NCBI RefSeq assembly: GCF_036013645.1
Contig: NZ_CP107869.1
Span: 6,138,001-6,202,000, forward strand
Direction of reading: 5' to 3'
Length of the DNA stretch: 64,000 nt
DNA from: Streptomyces sp. NBC_00490
Lineage (GTDB): Bacteria > Actinomycetota > Actinomycetes > Streptomycetales > Streptomycetaceae
The notes beneath the pieces are model-generated. The model ran no database searches, was not told the origin of the DNA, and was given only the letters and a program-made list of their open reading frames with translations. Both the position numbers and the translations under genes were made by a program. Positions 17,923 to 27,831 of this stretch are shown in pieces. The stretch's first letter is position 1, and each line of letters opens with the position of its first letter.

Positions 17923-18966
17923 GTGAGCGGAGACGACGAAGACGGACGAGTGGGCCGGCGGTCGCGTGTGCTGAAGGCCGCCGGCCTCACTCTCGCGGGT
18001 GTGCTGGTGCTGGGCGCCGCGACCGGTGGCTGGCTGTACTGGCACCTCAACGGCAACATCAAGAGCGTCGACATCGACAACGCGCTCGGCGACGACCGTC
18101 CGGCGAAGGCGGTGACGACCCCTTCGCCGTCGGCGTCCGCTTCCGCCGCCCCGCTGCCCTCCGAGGCCCTGAACATCCTCGTCCTCGGCTCCGACTCGCG
18201 CAGCGGCAAGGAGAACCAGGAACTCGGCGGCGGTGACAGCTCAGGGGCCCGGTCCGACACGGCGATGGTCGTGCACATCGACGCCGGCCGCACCGGGGCG
18301 ACGGTGGTCAGCATCCCGCGCGACACGCTCGTCACCCGCCCGTCGTGCCCCCTGGACGACGGGGGCTCCACGGCGGCGGCCTACAGCGCGATGTTCAACA
18401 GCGCGTACTCCGTCGGCGGTCCCGTCTGCGCGGTCAAGACCGTCGAGTCGATCACGGACGTCCGCATGGACCACTACATCGAGATCGACTTCTCGGGCTT
18501 CGCGAAGCTGGTGAACGCCCTCGGAGGCGTGACCGTGACGACGGACGAGGACATCGACGACTCCAGCAGCCATCTGACGCTGAAGGCGGGCACCCACCAC
18601 CTCGACGGCAAGCAGGCCCTCGCGCTCGCCCGCACCCGGCACGGCATAGGCGACGGCAGCGACCTCGGCCGGATAGGCCTCCAGCAGAAGCTGGTGAAGG
18701 CGCTCCTGGAGCAGATCTCCTCGACCGACCTGCTCACCAGCCCCACCCAGCTCTACGAGGTCGCCGACGCGGTCACCGGCAGCCTCACCACCGACACCGG
18801 GCTCGACTCCCTGAGTGAGCTGATGAGCCTGGGGCAGAGCCTCAAGGGTCTGTCGGCGGACCGGGTGAAGACGGTGACAATGCCGGTCGTGCGGGCCCCG
18901 TCGGACGCCAACCGGGTGGTGGCGGACGAGCCCGAGGCGAGCGAGCTGTGGAAGTCGCTGCGCTGA
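17923..18966 (+). CDS. LytR-CpsA-Psr (LCP) family wall-glycopolymer ligase
   Basis: Attaches lipid-linked anionic glycopolymers to peptidoglycan at the outer membrane face. The 347-residue product has a cytoplasmic tail, one membrane helix (GLTLAGVLVLGAATGGWLYW, about 21-40) and a Ser/Ala/Pro linker. The LCP domain follows, with LNILVLGSDSRSG, ARSDTAMVVHID, VSIPRDTLV (phosphate-binding Arg/Asp), LVNALGGVTV and LALARTRHGIGDGSDLGRIG (Arg pair). The GTG 17923 start is preceded by only a weak ribosome-binding site. It is the first gene after the xylanase, with its own promoter space of about 70 bases. Confidence 0.92.
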   Translation: MSGDDEDGRVGRRSRVLKAAGLTLAGVLVLGAATGGWLYWHLNGNIKSVDIDNALGDDRPAKAVTTPSPSASASAAPLPSEALNILVLGSDSRSGKENQELGGGDSSGARSDTAMVVHIDAGRTGATVVSIPRDTLVTRPSCPLDDGGSTAAAYSAMFNSAYSVGGPVCAVKTVESITDVRMDHYIEIDFSGFAKLVNALGGVTVTTDEDIDDSSSHLTLKAGTHHLDGKQALALARTRHGIGDGSDLGRIGLQQKLVKALLEQISSTDLLTSPTQLYEVADAVTGSLTTDTGLDSLSELMSLGQSLKGLSADRVKTVTMPVVRAPSDANRVVADEPEASELWKSLR

Positions 18967-19039
18967 GCGGCGTACAACTTCCCCGCCTGCCGGGGGGTCT
19001 TGTGCGGTGACGGTGTCGCCGTGACGAGAGGCTCTCCCT

Positions 19040-20434
19040 GTGTTCTCCCTGCGTACGTTGCTCCCTCGGGCCGTTCCGGTCGTGGCCGGTGTGCTCGCGC
19101 TCGGTGTGCTGCCGTCCGGTCTGACGGACCGCGCCGAGGCCGCCGTTCCCGCCCCCGTCCAGGACGACTTCGACGGCGACGGCTACCAGGACCTCGCCGT
19201 CGGCGCTCCGAGAGCCACGGTGGGCGGGCAGGAGCGGGCGGGGTACGTCGTCGTCCTGTACGGCGGCCCGCACGGGCTGACCAAGGACCGGCGGACCGTC
19301 ATCAGCCGCGCCACGAGCGGGATCCCGGGCGGCCCGGCCAAGGGCGAGCAGTTCGGTGTCCAGCTGTCCAGGGGCGACCTCGACGGCGACGGGCGCACGG
19401 ACCTGGTCGTCGGACACGCGTCCACGACGAAGGACGCGGTGGTCGTCTGGGGCGGGAAGAGCGGCCTGTCCGGCGGTACGTCCGTCCCCGCGACCAGCGC
19501 GCAGGCAGGGGACTTCGACGGCGACGGGCGCACGGACCTGACCCTGTTCAAGGGTGGCCGCGCGCAGGGCGACGACCCCTACGGCACCACCCCCACGGTC
19601 TGGACCGGCCCGCTCTCCCGCGCCGGGAAGCCGGCCGCCACGAGGGCCTTCGGCCCCGACGACCTGCGCTACCACGACGTGTGGGACGGCGCGGTCGGGG
19701 ACGTGAACGGCGACGGCCGCGACGACCTCGCGCTGACCGTCTACACCGGCGACGGCGGCTTCGGTTCGGTCTTCTACCTTGCGAACGCCTCCGGGGCCGC
19801 CTTCATCTCCGCCACCGCGCCCGCCGGAAGCGGCGGAACCGGCGGCGTCGCCTTCGGTGACGTCAACGGCGACGGCTACGACGACCTCGTCCGGGGTCTC
19901 GCGGAGGAGTCGAGGATCGTCGTGGGCCTCGGCTCGGCCGACGGGGTGGGTAGCGGCACGACGTACAGCCAGGACACGCCCGGAGTACCCGGTGCGTGGG
20001 AGGACGTGGACTACTTCGGCGGCGCGGTGTCCGTCGGCGACGTCAACGGCGACGGCTTCGACGACGTGGCCGTCGGCGCGCCCGGCGAGGAACTGGGGTA
20101 CGACGACGGCGCGGGCACCGTGGACGTCCTGTACGGCAGCGACACCGGCCTGACCGGCAAGGGCGCCCAGGGCTTCACCCAGGACACGGCCGGTGTCCCC
20201 GGCGCCGTGGAGGCGGGCGACGGCTTCGGCGGTGCCGTACGCCTGCTCGACACCAACGGCAACGGCTGTGCCGACCTCGCGGCCGCCGCGCCCCACGAGA
20301 ACTCCGGGGCGGGCTCGGTGTGGTCCCTGCGGGGGCGGCCGACCGGTGTCGTGACCGACGCCGCGTTCGTGTTCGGCGGGCGGACGGTGGGGGCGCCGTA
20401 CGCGAAGGCGGCCTTCGGGGCGGAGCTCGGCTAG
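19040..20434 (+). CDS. Secreted FG-GAP/integrin-alpha-like beta-propeller protein
   Basis: A 464-residue exported protein with a signal peptide (LLPRAVPVVAGVLALGVL, cleavage near AEA-AV). It has seven Ca-binding FG-GAP repeats, recognisable from DFDGDGYQDLAVG, DLDGDGRTDLVVG, DFDGDGRTDLTL, DVNGDGRDDLAL, DVNGDGYDDLVRG, DVNGDGFDDVAVG and DTNGNGCADLAA. These predict a seven-bladed propeller, probably a binding or adhesion module with no visible catalytic domain. It starts at GTG 19040, 73 bases after the LCP gene, so it may be in the same transcription unit. Confidence 0.9.
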   Translation: MFSLRTLLPRAVPVVAGVLALGVLPSGLTDRAEAAVPAPVQDDFDGDGYQDLAVGAPRATVGGQERAGYVVVLYGGPHGLTKDRRTVISRATSGIPGGPAKGEQFGVQLSRGDLDGDGRTDLVVGHASTTKDAVVVWGGKSGLSGGTSVPATSAQAGDFDGDGRTDLTLFKGGRAQGDDPYGTTPTVWTGPLSRAGKPAATRAFGPDDLRYHDVWDGAVGDVNGDGRDDLALTVYTGDGGFGSVFYLANASGAAFISATAPAGSGGTGGVAFGDVNGDGYDDLVRGLAEESRIVVGLGSADGVGSGTTYSQDTPGVPGAWEDVDYFGGAVSVGDVNGDGFDDVAVGAPGEELGYDDGAGTVDVLYGSDTGLTGKGAQGFTQDTAGVPGAVEAGDGFGGAVRLLDTNGNGCADLAAAAPHENSGAGSVWSLRGRPTGVVTDAAFVFGGRTVGAPYAKAAFGAELG

Positions 20435-20489
20435 GGCGAACGTCCCGGGAAGTACGCCCGTGACCTGCACAGACGTAGGACGCGAAAAA

Positions 20490-20501
20490 TTCTTCGAAGA
20501 A
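20490..20501. promoter_or_regulatory. TTCTTCGAAGAA palindrome
   Basis: A perfect 12-bp palindrome 13 bases upstream of the ECF42-type -35 element, in an AT-rich patch unlike its surroundings. It could be an operator or part of the weak terminator after the FG-GAP gene. Confidence 0.35.
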
Positions 20502-20513
20502 ATCTCGCGAGCC

Positions 20514-20540
20514 TGTCGATCCGGGTGTCTCCCGATCGAC
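20514..20540 (+). promoter_or_regulatory. ECF42-type autoregulatory promoter
   Basis: TGTCGA (20514-20519), a 17-base spacer and CGAC (20537-20540) match the TGTCGA / CGA(C/T) elements that I recall as the target of ECF42 sigma factors. It lies 50 bases before the DGPF gene, which precedes the sigma factor gene, as in other ECF42 loci. Confidence 0.65.
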
Positions 20541-20590
20541 GCATGGTTGAGAGGCCGGAAAGATCCGGCCCCCCGAACCGAGGAGCCAAC

Positions 20591-20947
20591 ATGCCGCGAT
20601 ACCTGTCGCTCGTGCAGATCGACGAGTCCACCGCCCCCGCAGAGGGCCCCAGCGACGAGCTGATGCAGCGCATGGGGGAGCTGATCGAGGAGATGACCAA
20701 GGCCGGGGTGCTGCTGGACACCGCCGGGCTCACGCCCTCGGCGCAGGGCACCCGGGTGCACTGGAGCGGTGGTCAGGCGTCCGTCACCGACGGGCCGTTC
20801 ACCGAGTCCAAGGAGGTCGTCGGGGGGTACGCCATCGTGCAGTGCAAGGACAAGGCCGAGGCCGTCGAGTGGACCAAGCGGTTCCTCCAGGTGCACGAGC
20901 CGCACTGGACGGTGACCTGCGAGGTGCGGGAGATCGCCGAGGGCTGA
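20591..20947 (+). CDS. YCII-related / DGPF-domain protein
   Basis: A 118-residue soluble protein with the diagnostic DGPFTESKE motif, preceded by GMLLDTAGL-like GVLLDTAGLTPS and followed by GGYAIVQCKDKAEAVEW. ATG 20591 follows GAGGAG. DGPF proteins are the standard partners of ECF42 sigma factors and probably act in sensing or in the regulated oxidative function, but their biochemistry is undefined. It is followed after 71 bases by the sigma factor gene and preceded by the TGTCGA-type promoter. Confidence 0.9.
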   Translation: MPRYLSLVQIDESTAPAEGPSDELMQRMGELIEEMTKAGVLLDTAGLTPSAQGTRVHWSGGQASVTDGPFTESKEVVGGYAIVQCKDKAEAVEWTKRFLQVHEPHWTVTCEVREIAEG

Positions 20948-21018
20948 GGGCAGGGCTGAACCGCGGGCCGAGCGGGTGTCCTTGGCCGTACGCGAGGAGG
21001 GGTGTTGCATGGGGGACT

Positions 21019-22284
21019 GTGAGCCCACAGTCCTCCAGCGACCCCCGCGGCACCGTCGAGACGGTGTTCCGCATGGAGTCCCCCCGCATCATCGCCGGTG
21101 TCACCCGTATCGTCCGGGACGTCGGCATCGCCGAGGAACTGGCCCAGGACGCCCTCGTCGCGGCCCTTGAGCAGTGGCCGCGCGACGGTGTCCCCGGCAA
21201 TCCGGGCGCCTGGCTCATGACCGCCGCCCGGCGCCGCGCCGTCGACCTGGTCCGGCGCCGCGAGAACTACGCCCGCAAGCTCCAGGAGATCGGCCGCTCG
21301 CTGGAGACGACGCTCCCGCCCGAGGAGCCGGCCGACCCCGAGGACATCGACGACGACCTGCTCCGCCTGGTCTTCACCACCTGCCACCCGGTGCTCTCCG
21401 CCGAGGCCCGTGTCGCCCTGACCCTGCGGCTGCTCGGCGGCCTCACCACGGCCGAGATCGCCCGCGCGTTCCTCGTCCCGGAGCCGACGATCGCCCAGCG
21501 CATCGTCCGGGCCAAACGCACCCTCGCGACGAAGAACGTCGCCTTCGAGGTGCCCTACGGCGCCGAGCGCGAGGCCCGCCTGGGAGACGTCCTCGACGTC
21601 ATCTACCTCGTCTTCAACGAGGGTTACGCCGCCACCGCGGGCGACGACTGGGTACGCCCCGGACTGTGCGAGGACGCCCTGCGCCTGGCCCGCGTCCTGG
21701 CCGGGCTGATGCCGAAGGAAGCGGAGGTCCACGCGCTGGTCTCGCTCCTGGAGTTCCAGGCGTCCCGCACCGCCGCCCGCACCGGCCCCTCCGGCGAGCC
21801 GGTCCTCCTGGAGGACCAGAACCGCCGCCGCTGGAACCGCATGCTCATCGCCCGCGGCATCAACGCCCTCGCCCGCGCCGACGCCACCCGCACGGGCGCC
21901 CCCGGCCCCTACGCCCTCCAGGCCGCGATCGCCGCCTGTCACGCCCACGCCTACACCTACGAGGAGACCGACTGGGCGAGCATCGCGACCCTGTACGGGC
22001 TGCTCGCCGTCCGCGCCCCGTCCCCGGTCGTCGAGCTCAACCGCGCGGTCGCCGTGTCGAGGGCCCAGGGCCCGGCACCGGCCCTGGAGATCGTCGACGC
22101 CCTCATCGGCGAACCCGCCCTGCGCGACTACCACTTGCTCCCGAGCGTCCGCGGCGACCTGCTGGCCCGCCTCGGGCGTACGGCGGAGGCGAGGACGGAG
22201 TTCGAGCGGGCGACGGGCCTGGCGCGCAACGCACGGGAGCGGGAACTGCTGACGGCGCGGCTGAGGGCACTGCCCACACCGTGA
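21019..22284 (+). CDS. ECF42-type RNA polymerase sigma factor with C-terminal extension
   Basis: A 421-residue sigma factor, much longer than ordinary ECFs. The sigma2 region is at about 15-75 (GVTRIVRDVGIAEELAQDAL, NPGAWLMTAARRRAVDLVRR) and sigma4 at about 115-170 (TLRLLGGLTTAEIARAFLV, RIVRAKRTLA). A long helical TPR-like C-terminal domain (about 190-421) contains DVIYLVFNEGYAA, the RPGLCEDALRLARVLAGLMP segment and AVAVSRAQGPAPALEIVDAL. In ECF42 factors this extension is required for activity and replaces a dedicated anti-sigma. GTG 21019 has GGGGG at 21011-21015. No anti-sigma gene is adjacent. Confidence 0.92.
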   Translation: MSPQSSSDPRGTVETVFRMESPRIIAGVTRIVRDVGIAEELAQDALVAALEQWPRDGVPGNPGAWLMTAARRRAVDLVRRRENYARKLQEIGRSLETTLPPEEPADPEDIDDDLLRLVFTTCHPVLSAEARVALTLRLLGGLTTAEIARAFLVPEPTIAQRIVRAKRTLATKNVAFEVPYGAEREARLGDVLDVIYLVFNEGYAATAGDDWVRPGLCEDALRLARVLAGLMPKEAEVHALVSLLEFQASRTAARTGPSGEPVLLEDQNRRRWNRMLIARGINALARADATRTGAPGPYALQAAIAACHAHAYTYEETDWASIATLYGLLAVRAPSPVVELNRAVAVSRAQGPAPALEIVDALIGEPALRDYHLLPSVRGDLLARLGRTAEARTEFERATGLARNARERELLTARLRALPTP

Positions 22285-22312
22285 CCGGGGACAACGGCCT
22301 CCCGCCGGCCGG

Positions 22313-23482
22313 TCACGCCGGGGCGCCGACCAGTATCGTCGGCGCGCCCGCGACCCGGGTCAGGAACACCGTCGCCGACCTGGCCCCGTACGGCTTCGGA
22401 AGCACCTTCCTGCGCAGCTCCTCCGGCTCCACGGCCGACCCGCGCTTCTTCACGGTCAGGATCCCGACCTCGCGCTCCCGCAGTAGCGCCTTCAACTTCT
22501 TCACGCCGAAGGGGAGTTGGTCGGTGATCTCGTACGCGGTCGCGTACGGGGTCGCACGCAGCTCGTCGGCGGTGATGTAGGCGATGGTCTCGTCGATCAG
22601 CCCGCCCTCCAGGTCCTCGGCGACCTCGGCGACCAGGTGGGCGCGGATGACGGCGCCGTCGGGCTCGTACAGATACCGTCCGAGCGGCCGCACCTCGGGG
22701 TTCGGGAGCCCCCGCCCGAGGAGGGTGCGCGGACCCGGCAGCAGGGTCGCCCGTACGGCCCCCGGCGCGGTACCGAACCACAACACCGCCTCCTTGACGT
22801 CCCCGCCGTCGGAGATCCACTCGGCCTCGGCCTCGGCGGGGACGGTCTCGTGCGGGATGCCGGGAGCGATCTTCAGCGCGCCGTGGGGCGCCTTGAGCGC
22901 GGTGTCGATCGCCCAGGACAGGGGCGGAGAGTAGGCCTCGGGGTCGAAGATCCGGCCGCGCCCGGAGGAACGCCGGGCCGGGTCGACGAACACGGCGTCG
23001 TACGGGGCGGTGTCGATGTCGGTGACATCCGCCTCCCGCACCTCGATCAGGTGGGCGAGCCCCAGCGCGTCGGCGTTGGCCCGCGCCGCGGCGGCGGTGA
23101 GCGGGTCGTGGTCCACGGCGAGCACCCGGATCCCGGCCCGGGCGAGCGCGATCGCGTCACCGCCGATCCCGCTGCACAGGTCGGCGACGGAGGTGACGCC
23201 CAACTCCTTCAGCCGCTGGGCGCGATACGTCGCCACGCTCGCCCGCGTCGACTGCTCGACCCCGTTCGGCGTGAAGAACATCCGCCCCGCGTCCTCGGCC
23301 CCGAACTTCACCGCCGCCCGCTGCCGCAGCCGGGCCTGGCCGAGCGCGGCCGACACCAGTTCCGCGGGGTGCTCGCGGCGCAGCCGGGTGGCGACGGCGA
23401 GTTCGTCGGCGGGGGCGGTGTCGCGCACCGAGTCGAGGAGGGCGCGGCCCTCGGGGGTCAGAAGGGGGGCGAGGTCGTTCAC
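22313..23482 (-). CDS. Class I SAM-dependent methyltransferase with THUMP-like domain
   Basis: A 389-residue protein. The N-terminal helical region is followed by a Rossmann methyltransferase core, with VADLCSGIGGDAIALARAG (motif I), VLAVDHDPLTAAAARANAD (motif II) and DAVFVDPARRSSGRGRIFD (motif IV). The C-terminal part (about 300-389; LPFGVKKLKALLRE, VGILTVKKRG) is the THUMP-like domain, suggesting an RNA substrate. Its function in streptomycetes is not established. It converges on the sigma-factor gene with 28 bases between stops. Confidence 0.85.
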   Translation of the reverse strand: MNDLAPLLTPEGRALLDSVRDTAPADELAVATRLRREHPAELVSAALGQARLRQRAAVKFGAEDAGRMFFTPNGVEQSTRASVATYRAQRLKELGVTSVADLCSGIGGDAIALARAGIRVLAVDHDPLTAAAARANADALGLAHLIEVREADVTDIDTAPYDAVFVDPARRSSGRGRIFDPEAYSPPLSWAIDTALKAPHGALKIAPGIPHETVPAEAEAEWISDGGDVKEAVLWFGTAPGAVRATLLPGPRTLLGRGLPNPEVRPLGRYLYEPDGAVIRAHLVAEVAEDLEGGLIDETIAYITADELRATPYATAYEITDQLPFGVKKLKALLREREVGILTVKKRGSAVEPEELRRKVLPKPYGARSATVFLTRVAGAPTILVGAPA

Positions 23483-23572
23483 CGGGACATTGTGGGCCAG
23501 TCGGTGGACGGTCCGCCTCCGGCGGCGGTGTCGGCCCGGGAGCAGGGCGGTGACCTGCGAGGATCCCGCGCC

Positions 23573-24499
23573 ATGGGATCAGTAGTACAAAATGATAAAA
23601 GTCGGTCTCTTCGGGCTTTCCGGGCCCGTACCGGGATCGCCCTGCTCGCCGTCGCCGTCATCGCCTCGGGCTGCGCACAGGCCGAGCGCGCCGAGGTGCG
23701 TCCGGTGCGCCCGGCGCCCGGCCAGCAGCCCCTGAAGGGGGCTCCGGCCCGGGCCCTGGACTCGTACGCCACGAAGCTCCGCGCCGCGGCGAGGGTCGCG
23801 AAGCGCTGGGGCCTGGCCGGAGTCCCGCTGGCGCCCCCGGCGCCGCCGGTGAACAAGCCGAGGATCACGACCCGCAAGGGTTTCGAGGTGAACGGCCACG
23901 AGGAGAAGGGTCTCCCGCCGGTCTTCACCACGATCCCGACCACGGAGAAGATCGTCTTCCTCACGATCGACGACGGCGCCGAGAAGGACCCGGCCTTCCT
24001 GCGGATGATGAGCGAACTGAAGATCCCGTACACCGCCTTCCTCAGCAACTACCTGGTCAAGGGCGACTACGGCTACTTCAAGGACATGCAGGACAGGGGG
24101 GTCGGGCTGAACAACCACACGCTGCACCACCCCTACCTGCCCGGACTGTCCTACGCCCGCCAGAAGCACGAGATCTGCGGCATGCAGGACATCATCGAGA
24201 AGCGCTTCGGCAAGCGTCCCACCCTCTTCCGCCCGCCCTTCGGCAACTACAACGAGGCCACGCTGCGCGCCGCGAAGTCCTGCGGGGTGAAGTACGCGCC
24301 GATCTGGAACGAGGAGGTCTTCGTCGACCGCTGGGACTACCGCGAGTGGGACCGGAAGATCCGCCCGGGCGACATCGTGCTGAGTCACTTCCGCGGCCGG
24401 GGCGAGTGGAAGGGCACGATGCCCGACATGATCCGGCGGTTCCTGAACAAGGTCACGGCCGAGGGGTACGCGGTGGCCCGCCTCGAGGACTACCTGTGA
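23573..24499 (+). CDS. Polysaccharide deacetylase lipoprotein (CE4-like), first of pair
   Basis: A 308-residue NodB-fold deacetylase. A lipoprotein signal (GIALLAVAVIASGC, Cys as lipobox) follows a short polar N-terminus. The metal-dependent site is intact: LTIDDGAEKDP (catalytic and metal Asp), NNHTLHHPY (two metal His) and FRPPFGNYN. The probable substrate is N-acetylated peptidoglycan or another wall glycan on the outer face. The start ATG 23573 has AGGA upstream, and the AT-rich codons just after it stand out. The last four bases overlap the next gene, a paralogue. Confidence 0.88.
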   Translation: MGSVVQNDKSRSLRAFRARTGIALLAVAVIASGCAQAERAEVRPVRPAPGQQPLKGAPARALDSYATKLRAAARVAKRWGLAGVPLAPPAPPVNKPRITTRKGFEVNGHEEKGLPPVFTTIPTTEKIVFLTIDDGAEKDPAFLRMMSELKIPYTAFLSNYLVKGDYGYFKDMQDRGVGLNNHTLHHPYLPGLSYARQKHEICGMQDIIEKRFGKRPTLFRPPFGNYNEATLRAAKSCGVKYAPIWNEEVFVDRWDYREWDRKIRPGDIVLSHFRGRGEWKGTMPDMIRRFLNKVTAEGYAVARLEDYL

Positions 24500-25218
24500 G
24501 TTCGCGTGGCCCGGCCGCGGCGGCCCTGGTGGCGCTCGTCCTGCTCGCCGCCGGTTGCGCCCGGTCGGTCGACCCCGTCGAGCGGTGGGGCAAGGCGGGT
24601 TCGTACGGCGCGCGGGCGACCGAGTCCGGGACGGGCCCGCCGGCCGTCGTGAGACGGGTCCCCACCTCCGACAGGACCGTCTTCCTGACCTACGACGACG
24701 GCGCCGAGAAGGACCCGCGCTTCGTCGAACTGGTCCGTGAACGGCGGCTGCCCGTCAGCATGTTCCTCACCGACAGCGTCGTCGGCCCCGGGTACGGGCA
24801 CTTCGCCCGCCTCCAGTCGGTGGGCGCCTCCATCCAGAACCACACCCTCGACCACACCGCCCTGCGCGGTCTGCCGTACGCCGGGCAGCGCGCCGAGATC
24901 TGCGGCCAGCAGGACAAACTCAAGTCCCGCTTCGGCATCCGCCCCCGCCTCTTCCGCCCGCCCTACGGCACGTACGACACGACCACCCTGCGCGCCGCCG
25001 CCGACTGCGGTGTCGCGGCGGTCGTGCTGTGGCGCGCGTCCATGGGGGACGAGCGGCTGAGCTACCCGACGGGGGAGCGCCGCCTGCTCCCCGGCGACAT
25101 CGTCTCCGTGGCCTCGATCGGGACGACGGGACTGACCCTGGTGGAGCGCACGCAGCGGCTGCTGGGGGAGATCCGCAGGGCCGGGTTGAGGGTGGGGCGG
25201 CTGGAGGACTACCTGTAG
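24496..25218 (+). CDS. Polysaccharide deacetylase lipoprotein, second of pair
   Basis: A 240-residue paralogue of the preceding gene, starting at GTG 24496 inside the preceding stop (GTGA). Its lipobox is VALVLLAAGC. Catalytic motifs are retained: LTYDDGAEKDPRF, QNHTLDH and FRPPYGTYD; the ICGQQDKLKSRFGIRPRLF block is shared with its neighbour. It lacks the longer N-terminal linker of the first copy. Both proteins end in RLEDYL, showing a tandem duplication. They probably work together on the cell wall. Confidence 0.88.
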   Translation: MSSRGPAAAALVALVLLAAGCARSVDPVERWGKAGSYGARATESGTGPPAVVRRVPTSDRTVFLTYDDGAEKDPRFVELVRERRLPVSMFLTDSVVGPGYGHFARLQSVGASIQNHTLDHTALRGLPYAGQRAEICGQQDKLKSRFGIRPRLFRPPYGTYDTTTLRAAADCGVAAVVLWRASMGDERLSYPTGERRLLPGDIVSVASIGTTGLTLVERTQRLLGEIRRAGLRVGRLEDYL

Positions 25219-25231
25219 GTCCGGTGCGGGG

Positions 25232-25478
25232 TCAGAGCGTCCAAAGGCTGACCGTGAGGATCAGGAAGAAGACCGCGGCCAGTGCCTGTGCCACGCCCGT
25301 GAGCCGGTATCCGTCCCGGAAGAAGAAGACAGCCGCCCCGGAAGTCGCCGACGCCATCCCGGCCGACCACGCCGTCGCGCCCCCCCGGGTGGCCGTTCAG
25401 CAGCAGGACCGCGACGAACACGAGGCCGAAGGCGACTTCCACCGGTACGAGGATCGCGAGTACGCAGCCGTCGGCCAC
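25232..25478 (-). pseudogene. Small membrane protein gene with frameshift in a G7 tract
   Basis: Read on the minus strand, GTG 25478 opens VADGCVLAILVPVEVAFGLV, continuing through a membrane span (VAFGLVFVAVLLLNGHPGG) to a run of seven G (plus-strand C, 25380-25386). The frame then degenerates. Removing one G restores ATAWSAGMASATSGAAVFFF and RLTGVAQALAAVFFLILTVS, ending WTL-stop at 25232. Both halves are strongly hydrophobic and use streptomycete codons, so one gene of about 80 residues has been split, by mutation, phase variation or a sequencing error. The family is unknown. Confidence 0.65.
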
Positions 25479-25531
25479 GAGAGAGTCGGGGTATCCCGGC
25501 GCCCCGGAACCGGCTCGGCACGCGCGGTGAA

Positions 25532-25558
25532 TTAGCAGTCCGCTTGACCGAGTGCTAA
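25532..25558. promoter_or_regulatory. CIRCE element 1
   Basis: Left arm TTAGCAGTC (one mismatch to TTAGCACTC), nine-base spacer, right arm GAGTGCTAA (perfect). This is the binding site of the heat-shock repressor HrcA. It overlaps the -35 hexamer and spacer of the groES promoter. Confidence 0.9.
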
Positions 25559-25573
25559 TCACAGTCATAGTCT
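25544..25573 (+). promoter_or_regulatory. groES-groEL1 promoter
   Basis: TTGACC (25544-25549), an 18-base spacer and TAGTCT (25568-25573) form a vegetative-type promoter. Transcription should start near 25580, at the beginning of CIRCE 2, so bound HrcA would cover both the polymerase site and the start point. Confidence 0.75.
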
Positions 25574-25578
25574 CGGGT

Positions 25579-25605
25579 CTGGCACTCCCCACTGGAGAGT
25601 GCCAA
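25579..25605. promoter_or_regulatory. CIRCE element 2
   Basis: CTGGCACTC, nine-base spacer, GAGTGCCAA: an inverted repeat with the CIRCE geometry and two changed positions per arm, lying at the predicted transcription start and in the untranslated leader of groES. Confidence 0.8.
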
Positions 25606-25702
25606 TAGCGACGGGCAGGTCCGGCACCCGCGACGACGGATCCACCTGGTCGCCACCTCAGACAGTTAACCCCGTGAGATCTCCGAAGGGGGAGGTCGGA
25701 TC

Positions 25703-26011
25703 GTGACGACCACCAGCTCCAAGGTTGCCATCAAGCCGCTCGAGGACCGCATTGTGGTCCAGCCGCTCGACGCCGAGCAGACCACCGCCTCTGGCCTGGT
25801 CATTCCGGACACTGCCAAGGAGAAGCCCCAGGAGGGCGTCGTCCTGGCCGTGGGCCCGGGCCGCTTCGAGAACGGCGAGCGCCTGCCGCTCGACGTCAAG
25901 ACCGGCGACATCGTGCTGTACAGCAAGTACGGCGGCACCGAGGTGAAGTACAACGGCGAGGAGTACCTCGTCCTCTCGGCTCGCGACGTGCTCGCGATCA
26001 TCGAGAAGTAA
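25703..26011 (+). CDS. groES: Co-chaperonin GroES
   Basis: The 10-kDa lid of the GroEL folding chamber, 102 residues. It contains the roof and mobile-loop motifs [40 protein letters not shown] and [22 protein letters not shown] 25703 has GGGGGAGG upstream (25686-25694 region). It is the first gene of the HrcA/CIRCE-controlled groES-groEL1 operon, with groEL1 129 bases downstream. Confidence 0.98.
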   Translation: MTTTSSKVAIKPLEDRIVVQPLDAEQTTASGLVIPDTAKEKPQEGVVLAVGPGRFENGERLPLDVKTGDIVLYSKYGGTEVKYNGEEYLVLSARDVLAIIEK

Positions 26012-26131
26012 TTCACCCGCTTCCTCACCGAAGCACATTGCATGTGAGCTGCGCCCCTGGCCCCCGCGACCATTAATCAGCCGGGCGTCGGGGGCGCGGT
26101 TCGTTTCACCCACGTTTTCCGAGAGGGCTGA

Positions 26132-27766
<1,635 letters not shown>

Positions 27767-27788
27767 GCTCAGTAGCTCGTAGCTCTTA

Positions 27789-27819
27789 GAAGGCCCGGCA
27801 CCTGGGGTGCCGGGCCTTC
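27789..27819. terminator. Terminator after groEL1
   Basis: A perfect 13-bp stem (GAAGGCCCGGCAC / GTGCCGGGCCTTC) with a 5-base loop, followed by GTCTTC. It lies between the convergent groEL1 and SnoaL-like genes and may serve both. Confidence 0.85.
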
Positions 27820-27831
27820 GTCTTCGCCGCC

